This document shows, in pieces, positions 56,108-64,000 of a stretch of 64,000 nt of DNA. The DNA is taken from NCBI RefSeq assembly GCF_008704425.1, contig NZ_CP023696.1, positions 1,288,501 to 1,352,500 of the forward strand, given 5' to 3'. This DNA is from Streptomyces fradiae ATCC 10745 = DSM 40063. Lineage in GTDB: Bacteria; Actinomycetota; Actinomycetes; Streptomycetales; Streptomycetaceae. The notes beneath the pieces were generated by a model that made no database searches, had not been told where the DNA came from, and saw nothing but the letters and a program-made list of their open reading frames with translations. The stretch's first letter is position 1. Each line of letters starts with the position of its first letter. Both the position numbers and the translations under genes were made by a program.

Positions 56108-56623
56108 TCAGGTGCCGATGGCCCACCAGAAGAGTTGGATGTTGTCCCAGGTGGCGAGGGCGCCGTCCTGCCCGGACTGCAGGAACGGCCGGAACGTCGT
56201 CAGGGTGACGTCACCAGGCTTCGATGTCCATCGGGACGCTGCACCGGCGGTTGAGTGGATCTCCACTCCAACGATCGGGTTGGTGGAGTAAGGGATCGGG
56301 AAGGTCACCAAGTTCCCGAGGTGCTGGTCTTTGTTGGTGAAGCTCACGTTGACGCTGCCGTACTGCAGGAGCGGCGCGACGAGCCGCCAGGTGGAGCCTG
56401 TGTAGGTGTAGATGAGGTTGGTGTCGGCGAGGTAGGAGAGCATGCCCTCGACGGGGGCGCCCTCGCCGGCGAGGGCCGCTGTGCGGGCGGCGGCGGACGC
56501 GAAGCGCAGCACGGACCGGCTGGCGATGCCGTTGGCGATGTTCTTGGCCAGCGTCTCGGCGTCGGGCTTGTCGGTGAGGGACGAGATGCTGACGCCCTGG
56601 CCGTATGAGTCGGTGGTGGCCAC
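56108..56623 (-). CDS. Phage tail-tip/receptor-binding candidate
   Basis: 171 residues, GTG start. N-terminal adaptor-like part (SLTDKPDAETLAKNIANGIA, MLSYLADTNLIYTYTGSTW) seen in tail-fibre-like proteins of actinophages; C-terminal beta-sandwich (YGSVNVSFTNKDQHLGNLVTFPIPYSTNPIVGVEI ... WDNIQLFWWAIGT) resembling an H-type lectin. Probably contacts the host surface. A GCCCCG...CGGGGC hairpin follows at 56068-56090. Confidence 0.72.
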   Translation of the reverse strand: MATTDSYGQGVSISSLTDKPDAETLAKNIANGIASRSVLRFASAAARTAALAGEGAPVEGMLSYLADTNLIYTYTGSTWRLVAPLLQYGSVNVSFTNKDQHLGNLVTFPIPYSTNPIVGVEIHSTAGAASRWTSKPGDVTLTTFRPFLQSGQDGALATWDNIQLFWWAIGT

Positions 56624-56638
56624 GCGGCCTCCCCTCTG

Positions 56639-57253
56639 TCAGGTCAGCCGGTAGCGGCCGAACACGTCGAACTGGGCGTACTTGCTGCCGGTGCCGGGCA
56701 GGGCGGCATCGAAGTCCCCGAGGATGATCGTTCCGTCAGGCTGGATGGTCATGACGCCGTAGTAGCCGACCCCGGCAGCGGCAGCGACCTGCACCGTCGC
56801 CCTCACGCGGGATGCGGGCCGGGCCTCGGCGGGCAGGGTGGCGACGGTCGTGCCGGCGGCGAGGGAGCCGGACATGGACGCCATGCCGCTGAGGCTGGCG
56901 GTGCCGTCGCCGAGGAGCTGGTAGGCGGGCGTGTAGTAGCCGGCCGTCGCGGTCCAGCCGCTGGTGAGTGGAATGCCCGTCCAAGCGCCCGAGCCTGTGC
57001 CGAGGGGCCCGTCGCTGATCCAGTTGCCGGTGCTGGACTCGCCGACGCGGACGACCTGTCCCGCGGCGGCGCCGAGGTAGTCGGCGGTGCGGCGGGCGAC
57101 AATTCCGTCGGTGGTGGTGATGGTGCCGTCCGTGCTGACGCTCGCCACCGTGGCGAGGCGCCAGTTCGCCCCGCGGATTGCCGGCTCCGCCGTCCCGGCA
57201 TGGACGGCCTGCCCGCGGACCGCGTCGGCGAGTTGCCGGGCGAGCGACGTCAT
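56639..57253 (-). CDS. Phage tail-associated beta-rich protein
   Basis: 204 residues, ATG overlapping the preceding stop (ATGA). Short N-terminal OB-like part (NWRLATVASVSTDGTITTTDGIVARRTADYLG, AAGQVVRVGESSTGNWI), then a Gly/Thr/Ala-rich beta domain with ATLPAEARPASRVRATVQVA. Such proteins lie at the tail tip or baseplate; the exact role is unknown. Confidence 0.72.
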   Translation of the reverse strand: MTSLARQLADAVRGQAVHAGTAEPAIRGANWRLATVASVSTDGTITTTDGIVARRTADYLGAAAGQVVRVGESSTGNWISDGPLGTGSGAWTGIPLTSGWTATAGYYTPAYQLLGDGTASLSGMASMSGSLAAGTTVATLPAEARPASRVRATVQVAAAAGVGYYGVMTIQPDGTIILGDFDAALPGTGSKYAQFDVFGRYRLT

Positions 57254-58344
57254 GTGCCCTCCTTCGCGGCGATCGTCTGGAGGGTGAACGCGCCGCCGAG
57301 GTCGAGGTCGATGGAGAACGACGCGACCTGGTGCAGCTCGGCGGTGCCGTCCGGGTAGACGACGCGCAGCACGTCACCGGTCTCCAGGGCCGGGTTGGCG
57401 AGCGCAGTGAGGTCTGCGGAGGCGTTGGGTGCGATGCCGGCCCGGAGCTTGAGCTGCCCGGCGAGCGTGGCCGCGGCGAGCGTGGTGATCGTCGGTGAGG
57501 AGTAGAAGCCCGGCCGGTGGCCGAATGGGCCAGACCAGTAGGTGGGTGATGTCGGGTCGGTGTCGACGACGAGGGCGCTGACCGGCGCAACGTTCGTCTC
57601 CGTGTTCTCCCCCCTGATCAGCCATCCGTTGCGGACGCCGTCGACGGACATGCCGCGGCTGGCCTGGATGTAGGCGCCGCCCTCCCCCGCTGAGATCGTC
57701 CACACCGGCAGTGCCGTCGCCAGGTCCGGCAGCGGGGCCATGGCGAACTGGCCGTCCGGGGTGGCGTACACCTCGGCGCCGACCGCGGACGCGACCTCCG
57801 CGACCGCTGTCCACGGGTCTCCCTCGACATCCCACGTGCGGGGCCCGATCGGAGCATCCGCCACAGCCGACGAGTCGAGGACGGCGTCGGGGATGGACCG
57901 TCGGAGCAGCGTCGTCACCGCGCTGACCGCGGTGCCGGTCGCCCGGTACGGGGCGGTGAACCGATCGTCGGCAACCGCGCACTCGAGCGACTTGCCGCTG
58001 ATCGTCACAGGCCCTGCGTCGACATCACCGGACACCTCATCCACGCGGAACACACCGAGCGGGACCAGCTCGCGGTCGCCGTTGCCGTAGTCGACGCCGC
58101 GGCTGATGTGCAGCCTGGCTCCGTAGATCGCGAGCCTGTCGGTGGGGGTGCGCGGGATCAGGCTGGTGTCGGCGACCTGGACAGTGCAGGTGCGGTGCAC
58201 GGTGCTGCCCCGGTCCACGCTGACGCTGCCGCCGATGTGCTCGAGCGTCTCCACTCCCCCGTCCGTCCGGAAGAGTTTGACCTCGGTGACAGGGGTGTGG
58301 CTCTGGAGGATGGCCTGCAGGAACCGCGGGGAGACCGGATACAT
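57250..58344 (-). CDS. Phage minor tail protein (DUF5047/Gp37-like)
   Basis: 364 residues, ATG start directly after the stop of the upstream gene. Mixed beta-barrel protein: EVKLFRTDGGVETLEHIGGSVSVDRGSTVHRTCTVQV, LIPRTPTDRLAIYGARLHISRGVDYGNG, VFRVDEVSGDVDAGPVTISGKSLE, and ALETGDVLRVVYPDGTAELHQVASFSIDLDLGG. This is the pattern of siphovirus tail-hub/Gp37-like proteins that form the baseplate next to the distal tail protein. Confidence 0.82.
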   Translation of the reverse strand: MYPVSPRFLQAILQSHTPVTEVKLFRTDGGVETLEHIGGSVSVDRGSTVHRTCTVQVADTSLIPRTPTDRLAIYGARLHISRGVDYGNGDRELVPLGVFRVDEVSGDVDAGPVTISGKSLECAVADDRFTAPYRATGTAVSAVTTLLRRSIPDAVLDSSAVADAPIGPRTWDVEGDPWTAVAEVASAVGAEVYATPDGQFAMAPLPDLATALPVWTISAGEGGAYIQASRGMSVDGVRNGWLIRGENTETNVAPVSALVVDTDPTSPTYWSGPFGHRPGFYSSPTITTLAAATLAGQLKLRAGIAPNASADLTALANPALETGDVLRVVYPDGTAELHQVASFSIDLDLGGAFTLQTIAAKEGT

Positions 58345-60579
58345 CTACAGCCTCCGGTTGAACAGGACGTCCTCCCACGTGGCGTAGGAGGCGAGGACGT
58401 CAGCCCAGGTGGCATGCTCGGTGAGGATGTCCTGCCAGGTGCGGGACGCCGAGCCGGCCACCCCGATCGTGGTGGGCATGTCCACCTGCCGCAGCGGCAG
58501 CGTCCACGTCCGCCACGGGTCCGTCGCCACCCCGCCGCCGCGGGCCTCGGTGATCTGCCCGACCGCGACGTACATGTCGCTCACGCCATGACCCGGCGCC
58601 GCCTGCCACAGCAGGACGTTCCCGGAGTCGAGGAGCCAGTGCAGAGCCTCACGCTCATCGTCCGTGGCGGTGTAGATGACGAGGTCGCCCTCCAGCCCAC
58701 CGCGCGTATCCGACAGGACGATGCTGTTGCGGCGCCCGCGGACGCGGTGCTCGACCTGCTGGATCGGCCGCTGCCAGTCCGGGCCCCGCGCCACCATGAC
58801 CCGCGCGTTGCGCTGAGGGTTTCCGGGGTCCTTCAGCCACGCGTACTGCGGATCCCCCGGATCCAGAGTGACCGTGCCGGACTGGCGCGACGCTGACAAC
58901 ACGCCGGAGCCGTTGAGGGCCTCGGCGTAGTAGTAGACCGGCACGCCGAGCGGCGCCTCGTAGTCCTCGATGACCAGGACGTCCGACGTGAGGGTCGTGC
59001 CGTCGATGAGGCCGCCGGCGCCGCGGACGAGGGTGCGGGACCCGTCTGGGCCCACCCGCCACACGGTGATCGTGTGCCCGGCGGTCAGCTCCCGCAGCGT
59101 CACCGTGACGAAGGCACCGCCGTCGTCGGCGCTGATCTCCACGATGGGCAGCGACTCGAACAGAGCGACCCGGTCGACGCGCAGCACGGACGACGCCGAG
59201 GTCGCAGCCAGGGTCCACTCAATCGCCGCCTGCGTTGCCCCCGCGGGTGCCGAGCCGACGACGGTCAGGTACCACCAGTCAGGGGTCGGCACGGCCGAGG
59301 CGGGTGTCGAGATGGTGCCGATCTCCGTGTCAGCGGCGTCGTACCAGCGAATCGTCCGCGTCAGCGTCCACCCTCCCGCCGTGACCCTCATCCCGTACTC
59401 GCCGGTGAAGGTCTTGCCGGGTGCTCCGTCGCCGAGTGGGAATCTCTGGGAGCGGATGACGCTGGTCGTGGCGGTCGCCGAGGAGATCGCCAGCGCGTAG
59501 GAGCCCTCGAGCCCGTCCGTGCCCCACGGGGTGAGCCGGGCCAGGGTTGCCACGCCCGACACCACCGTCCATGCGCCGGTGTCCCGCTCGAACGACGCCT
59601 GCGAGTAGGGGACGACGGAGCCTTCGCGCAGCGGGGTGGCTGCGGCGATGACCGCCCCGTCCACCCGCACCACCTGGCCCGCGGACGCGCCGGTGATGCC
59701 CGCGGCGAGGACCGCATACGCCGTCCCAGCAGGCGCCACATCGGAGACCCTCTGCCGGTAGTAGCCGGTGCCCGGCGCCGCCAGGTTCGCCCGTGTCGCC
59801 TGCAGCTGCACATCCGACGCGTCGTAGAACCGGAGCTCCACCCACGTCGTCGACCCGCTCGTCGGGGGGTTGAGGTACGCGTAGGCCACGTACTCCACGC
59901 CCGGCGAGGCGCTCGGCTTCTCCGTCGTGCGGATCGACGCGTTGCCGGCGGCCGTGACCGTCAGGGCAGCCATGTGCCCGCCGCCCAGGTAGAAGTCGAC
60001 CGACCACTGCAGCATCGGCACCTGCCGGGCCAGCGTCCCGTTCGACTCCACGGTCCAGCCGCTCAGGTCCCGCTCGAGCGACTCGGCGTCGAACGTCAGC
60101 AGGTTACCGACCGTCCTGATCGGCAGGCCGAGAAAGAAGTTCTCGAAGTTGCTGACCACCCCGGCCGAGGCCGGGGTCATCGCCGACACCACCACGTGCA
60201 CGAACGCCGCCCCAGACGGGGCGACGTCCGCGACGCTGATGCGGTGCCACGACGAGGAAGCCGACGACGTGACCACCGACCACGACGTCGATATCGTCGC
60301 CCACGACGCATTCAGCCAGCGCAGCCCGATCCGCTCCGGCACCGTCGCACCGCTGGCGTCGCAGAACGCCTGATACTCCGTGCCAGACGTGATCTGGTAC
60401 GGAGCAGCCGTGCGGGCCTGCATCTCCCCCGCCGCGCTGCTCGTGAGCCGCAGCGTCCCGTCGCCGTTCCGGCCGCCCGTGCCCTTGGAGAGCGTGCAGT
60501 TCGTCAGGGCCGTCCAGTTGCTGATCGCCGGATCGATCATCTCCGTCGCCAGCGACAGCATGTTGCCGGGGATCGCCAC
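58345..60579 (-). CDS. Large tail protein with three CBM-like modules
   Basis: 744 residues, GTG start with gaaggagg upstream. Three related beta-sandwich modules of about 150 residues, each opening with a similar phrase (IDPAISNWTALTNCTLSKG; ESLERDLSGWTVESNGTLAR; ASFERDTGAWTVVSGVATLAR) and resembling CBM4/9 carbohydrate-binding folds; then a fibronectin-like part and a distal-tail-like C-terminal domain (VMVARGPDWQRPIQQVEHRVRGR). The end carries three TWxDxL repeats. It probably binds wall glycans during adsorption. Confidence 0.82.
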   Translation of the reverse strand: MAIPGNMLSLATEMIDPAISNWTALTNCTLSKGTGGRNGDGTLRLTSSAAGEMQARTAAPYQITSGTEYQAFCDASGATVPERIGLRWLNASWATISTSWSVVTSSASSSWHRISVADVAPSGAAFVHVVVSAMTPASAGVVSNFENFFLGLPIRTVGNLLTFDAESLERDLSGWTVESNGTLARQVPMLQWSVDFYLGGGHMAALTVTAAGNASIRTTEKPSASPGVEYVAYAYLNPPTSGSTTWVELRFYDASDVQLQATRANLAAPGTGYYRQRVSDVAPAGTAYAVLAAGITGASAGQVVRVDGAVIAAATPLREGSVVPYSQASFERDTGAWTVVSGVATLARLTPWGTDGLEGSYALAISSATATTSVIRSQRFPLGDGAPGKTFTGEYGMRVTAGGWTLTRTIRWYDAADTEIGTISTPASAVPTPDWWYLTVVGSAPAGATQAAIEWTLAATSASSVLRVDRVALFESLPIVEISADDGGAFVTVTLRELTAGHTITVWRVGPDGSRTLVRGAGGLIDGTTLTSDVLVIEDYEAPLGVPVYYYAEALNGSGVLSASRQSGTVTLDPGDPQYAWLKDPGNPQRNARVMVARGPDWQRPIQQVEHRVRGRRNSIVLSDTRGGLEGDLVIYTATDDEREALHWLLDSGNVLLWQAAPGHGVSDMYVAVGQITEARGGGVATDPWRTWTLPLRQVDMPTTIGVAGSASRTWQDILTEHATWADVLASYATWEDVLFNRRL

Positions 60580-60582
60580 AGG

Positions 60583-63500
60583 TCACCTCCTTCGCGGAGT
60601 GCTGAGAGCGGAGCGGAGGGACTGCATGCCGGCAACCACGCGGCCGTCGGCCCGGTCGTCGACATAGGCGCGGAACTCCTGCCCGTCGACCACCAGCAGC
60701 AGCGAGTCCCCCGGCTGGAGGCTGCCCGCAGGGCGGGTGAGCGCGGCTTGCGCTACCTGCCACTGCCGTGCGGTGAGGACGGCTTCCGGCCGGCCTGTCG
60801 CGTTCACCGCTGCTGTCACGCCAGGCATGAGCCATCCGCCCTGGTCGTAGCCCTTCGGCGGCAAGTTGGCGTTCGCCTGCTGCACCCGCGTGATGTTCCC
60901 GTACCGGGCCACGATGTAGCGGATGGCAGCCGCCACGTTGCCAACCGGGTCGAGGATGCCGCGCGACCTGAGCGACGCCGGCACGTGCGCTGCCCACGTG
61001 GGCGGGATCGTCTGCGCCAAGCCCTGCGACGGGACGCCGTTCTTGGCGTTGATGTCCCACCGGTTGGTGGCCCGCGGGTTCCACCCCGACTCACGGGTGA
61101 TCAGGGTGTTCATGCCGGCGAGCCACTGCGCCATGGTGCCCGGCGGCGGCACCCCCGCCGCGGCGAGAGCCTGCGAGATGATGGCGTGCCGTCGACCGGT
61201 CGGGATTACCCCGCCGATGTCGCCCAGCCCACTGCCGCCCTTCTCGTCGGCGCGCTTGCTGAAGCCGAAGATGCTGTCGAGGATCTTGCCTGGGATGCGG
61301 CGGATAACCCCGCCGAACCCGGTCGTCGGCAGCAGCCGCAGCAGCGGGTCCACCACCGCGTTCAGCCCCGCACGGGCAGACGCCTCGATGGTGTCCGCCA
61401 ACCAGGAAGCGCCCGCCTTGACGCCGTCCCACGCCGCGCTGCCGGCTCCGGCGACCTTCTTGCCGATCCAGTCGAAGATGCCTCCGTCCGCGAAGGCCGG
61501 CAGATGCAGGGCGCGCTGCACGCCGCCCACGCCGCCGCGGCGTGCGGCTGCGTTCATCGCGTGGACGTAGCCGGGGCCGACCGCGCGCGTCCACTCCGGC
61601 CGCATCACGGCCTCACCACCAGAGAGGGCCGCCAGGTGCACGTCCCGTCCCGGCGTGTAGCCCGGCAGGACTCCGCCTGTGGCGAAGCCCTTGGGGATGC
61701 GCATCTCCCGCAGCTCGGGTGCGCCGAAAGCGCTCGCCACCTTGTTCCAGACGGGGACGATGCCCTTGTTGTAGACCGTCTCGATCAGGAACTTCACCGG
61801 CTTACGGGCGATCTCCTCCAGCTTGGACCAGGCCCGGCCGATGAAGTCCTTCGCGTCCTCGAAGGACTCGCCGACCTTCTTCACCCCGTCCATGGCGAAG
61901 TCGAAGGCCGGCTTGAGGGCCTTCTCCCACAGCCACTTCGCTTTGTCTCCGATCCAGACGAACACTGGGGATACCACGTTGGTCCACAGCCAGTTGAGCA
62001 CCGTTGAGACGCCGCGGATGCCAGCGACGATACCGTCAAACGCGGGCTTGATGGCGTTGGACCACAGCCACTTTGCCTTGGCGGCGATGTTCTCGAATCC
62101 CGGCTTGACGGCGTTGTTCCAAAGCCATAGGACGACTGCGCCAGCGCCGCGGAAGATGGTCACGAGACCGTTGAAGGCCGGTGTGATGACGTTGGTCCAC
62201 AGCCACATGGCGACAGCCCCGACCGCCCTGAAGATGGCCATGGCGGAATCGAATGCGGGCTTCAGAGCATTGGTCCACAGCCACATGGCAGCCGTGCCGA
62301 TCGCGGAGAACACTGGCGAAAGGACGGACTGCCACAGCCATGTAGCGGTCGTCGCGATGAGCAGGAAAGCCAGATAGATCGGCCCGCCAACAACGATGGT
62401 GATAATGGTTGCCAGAATCCGGGCGGCAGTGGAGATGAATCCGAAGGCGGGCTGTATCGCATTCGTCCACAACCACATCGCCGCGTCCCCGATAGCACGC
62501 AACCCGGTCATGAAGCCGGCGAAGGCGGGCTTGAGGATGCTGTTCCAGGCGTATGAAGCAGCCACCTGGATGCCTTCCCAAGCGGCCATGACCACGTTCC
62601 GGAACGTCTCGCTGCGCTGCCAGGCGATGTACACGGCGGTACCGAGGGCGAGCAGCGCGGTGACGACGAGTCCGATGGGGTTCGCTGAGAGGACCGCGTT
62701 GAATGCGGCCTGCACGGCGATGGCGCCGCGCTGGACAGCGGCCCACGCCAGGATGGCCGCCCTGTACACACTGAACACAGCCGTGACCGCGCCGACCGCT
62801 ATGGCCTGGGCCGTCATGGTCAGCGTGATGCCGGCGATGAGGATGCCCAGGGGAGCAAGCCAGATCCCCCACTCGCGGAACCAGCCAACGACTGCGCTGA
62901 CAACGTCGTCGATACGCCTCACCCCGGCGATGAAGCTGTTCAGGGCGGGCAGGACCACGCTGGTGATGACCACGCCGAAGGCCCCGCTGATCTGCCGCTG
63001 CAGGACCGCCAGTTGGGTACTGGTGTTGCCTCGGATCGTGTCCCCGACCTGTTTCGCTGCGCCCGCCACCTTGCCGAGGTTGGCGGCGGCCGTGGAGGGA
63101 TCCATGGCCAGCAACGCCGCGCCGAGGTCCTCTGCCTGGGTTCCGAACAGGGCCACGGCGGTCTGGCTCTGCTTGACGGGATCCTTGATGCCTCGCAGCT
63201 TCTGCAGCGTGAGGTCAAGGACACCGTTGGCCGCGGTGCCGCCCTGGGCGAACTTCTTGGCCATGTCGTCGGCGTTCAGGCCGAGTGCCTTGAATCCGTC
63301 CGAGGTCGACTCCGAACCGTCGATCGCTCGGAGGGAGAACTCCTTGATGGCGTCTGCGGCGACGTCAGCGTCACGGGCGCCGGCGCGGATCGCCTGGTTG
63401 AGCAACCCGATCGATGTGGCGCCGTCCAGGCCCGCCTTGCGGAACTGCGTGCCGTACTCGTTCATCGTGTCGACGAGGTCACCGGCCTTGTCAGCCGATG

Positions 63501-64000
63501 ACTGAAAGCCCCGGGTCAGGAGGTCCAGCGCCTGCGCGCCGTCCTTGGCCAGGCCCGTGCGGATCATCTGCGACGCGGCGTTCGCGGTGCCCGTCAGGTC
63601 CTGATCGAAGGTGCCGGCGAGGTCGGCGACCTTCGCGGTGATCGACTCGATGGCCTTCGTCGTGGCCTTCTCCGGGATCAGGCCCGATCCCATGACCGCG
63701 CGAACCGCGGCGGCGCCATCCTCGAAGCTGTCCACCACTGCCTTCGAGTACAGGGTGCCAGCGACCTTGCCAGCATCCTTGGCGCCCTTGCCGGACAAGC
63801 CCAGCTGGGCAGACAGCCGATCGCTGATCTTCTCCTTCTCCACCGCCGAAACCGTGGCCGCGACGAGCACGGCGCCCGCCGCGGCACCGGCTGCCGCCAG
63901 GCCGGCCTTCCACCGGTCGCTGAAACGGCTCCCCGACTCCTGTCCGGCAGCCTCGGCAGCGTCAGCCGACGGCCCGACGAGCTGGCGCCGCAGCTCGTCG
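60583..64000 (-). CDS. Phage tail tape measure protein (N-terminus outside window)
   Basis: Open to the window edge; at least 1138 residues. The GTG near 63870 is internal, since homologous sequence continues upstream of it without a start. N-terminal part: AQLGLSGKGAKDAGKVAGTLYSKAV and the TMP core GLIPEKATTKAIESITAKVADLAGTFDQDL, YGTQFRKAGLDGATSIGLLNQAIRAGARDADVAADAIKEFSLRAIDG. Several membrane-like helices, then eight or so ~30-residue repeats with MWLWTNAxxPAF (about 61890-62490), and a C-terminal soluble lytic transglycosylase-type domain (MNTLITRESGWNPRATN, GVPSQGLAQTIPPTWAAH) at about 60880-61180. Confidence 0.93.
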   Translation of the reverse strand, partial: DELRRQLVGPSADAAEAAGQESGSRFSDRWKAGLAAAGAAAGAVLVAATVSAVEKEKISDRLSAQLGLSGKGAKDAGKVAGTLYSKAVVDSFEDGAAAVRAVMGSGLIPEKATTKAIESITAKVADLAGTFDQDLTGTANAASQMIRTGLAKDGAQALDLLTRGFQSSADKAGDLVDTMNEYGTQFRKAGLDGATSIGLLNQAIRAGARDADVAADAIKEFSLRAIDGSESTSDGFKALGLNADDMAKKFAQGGTAANGVLDLTLQKLRGIKDPVKQSQTAVALFGTQAEDLGAALLAMDPSTAAANLGKVAGAAKQVGDTIRGNTSTQLAVLQRQISGAFGVVITSVVLPALNSFIAGVRRIDDVVSAVVGWFREWGIWLAPLGILIAGITLTMTAQAIAVGAVTAVFSVYRAAILAWAAVQRGAIAVQAAFNAVLSANPIGLVVTALLALGTAVYIAWQRSETFRNVVMAAWEGIQVAASYAWNSILKPAFAGFMTGLRAIGDAAMWLWTNAIQPAFGFISTAARILATIITIVVGGPIYLAFLLIATTATWLWQSVLSPVFSAIGTAAMWLWTNALKPAFDSAMAIFRAVGAVAMWLWTNVITPAFNGLVTIFRGAGAVVLWLWNNAVKPGFENIAAKAKWLWSNAIKPAFDGIVAGIRGVSTVLNWLWTNVVSPVFVWIGDKAKWLWEKALKPAFDFAMDGVKKVGESFEDAKDFIGRAWSKLEEIARKPVKFLIETVYNKGIVPVWNKVASAFGAPELREMRIPKGFATGGVLPGYTPGRDVHLAALSGGEAVMRPEWTRAVGPGYVHAMNAAARRGGVGGVQRALHLPAFADGGIFDWIGKKVAGAGSAAWDGVKAGASWLADTIEASARAGLNAVVDPLLRLLPTTGFGGVIRRIPGKILDSIFGFSKRADEKGGSGLGDIGGVIPTGRRHAIISQALAAAGVPPPGTMAQWLAGMNTLITRESGWNPRATNRWDINAKNGVPSQGLAQTIPPTWAAHVPASLRSRGILDPVGNVAAAIRYIVARYGNITRVQQANANLPPKGYDQGGWLMPGVTAAVNATGRPEAVLTARQWQVAQAALTRPAGSLQPGDSLLLVVDGQEFRAYVDDRADGRVVAGMQSLRSALSTPRRR

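Larger units (their letters stand above)
47180..64000. mobile_element. Left part of an integrated phage (boundary and right end not seen)
   Basis: A tyrosine integrase operon (51316-52891), a tail and lysis gene set (53006 to the window end) and phage/plasmid-type accessory genes (47535-51037) indicate a siphovirus-type prophage or a derivative. The left limit is set at the TerD terminator by change of gene content only; no tRNA and no attachment repeat could be identified. Head genes and replication genes are not in the window. Confidence 0.8.

Overview
The window is very GC-rich, codes densely, and uses GTG starts and stop/start overlaps freely. The gene content (ectABCD, an LAETG sortase substrate, MsiK-dependent-type sugar ABC genes without an ATPase, DUF6233, TerD) points to a Streptomyces chromosome, with an integrated phage at the right end. 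Everything here was read from sequence alone; no database search was run.

Layout. (1) 1-5328: the 3' part of a late-insertion cobalamin operon: chelatase D-like subunit, cobO, cobB, a CbiG-C/CobE-like protein and cobC. (2) 5329-13437: a sortase-anchored LAETG surface protein facing, across a promoter with a DtxR-type iron box, a penicillin-acylase plus GNAT pair that is probably siderophore-related; then an amidohydrolase, a class V aminotransferase and a LysR regulator. (3) 14100-17841: ectABCD for ectoine and hydroxyectoine, with a long ectA-ectB spacer and a strong hairpin between ectB and ectC. (4) 17968-27518: housekeeping and regulatory genes: DsbA-like protein, PLP enzyme, VOC protein, alpha-ketoglutarate-semialdehyde-type aldehyde dehydrogenase divergent from an IclR regulator, GNAT, and a membrane protein with a two-component system.

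(5) 27632-44452: a plant-cell-wall (pectin/arabinan) utilisation locus. It encodes a secreted pectate lyase, a rhamnogalacturonan-acetylesterase-like SGNH hydrolase, a sugar-binding lipoprotein, GH43, a PmoA-like protein, a Gfo/Idh/MocA oxidoreductase, two permeases, an IlvD/Edd sugar-acid dehydratase, a DHDPS-family aldolase/dehydratase, a GntR regulator, an unrecognised Cys/His-rich protein and a uronate-dehydrogenase-like enzyme. Together with the aldehyde dehydrogenase at 20537-22066 these could take uronic acids or L-arabinose by an oxidative route to 2-oxoglutarate. (6) 44780-47128: an AraC regulator and a double TerD-domain protein, closed by a strong terminator.

(7) About 47180-64000: the left part of a prophage or phage-derived element. 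A rightward accessory block (GntR, DUF6233, HTH protein, two unknowns) converges on a leftward block made of an integrase operon and, separated from it by a terminator, the late tail and lysis genes (tape measure, tail proteins, LmbE/PIG-L deacetylase, amidase endolysin, several small membrane proteins). The head genes and the right boundary lie outside the window. The accessory block and the integrase promoter carry long perfect palindromes.

A recurring oddity is the number of short tandem repeats (15-30 bp), in spacers and in frame inside genes (cobB, the GNAT at 9131, the histidine kinase, the IlvD/Edd dehydratase, the Gfo/Idh/MocA protein).
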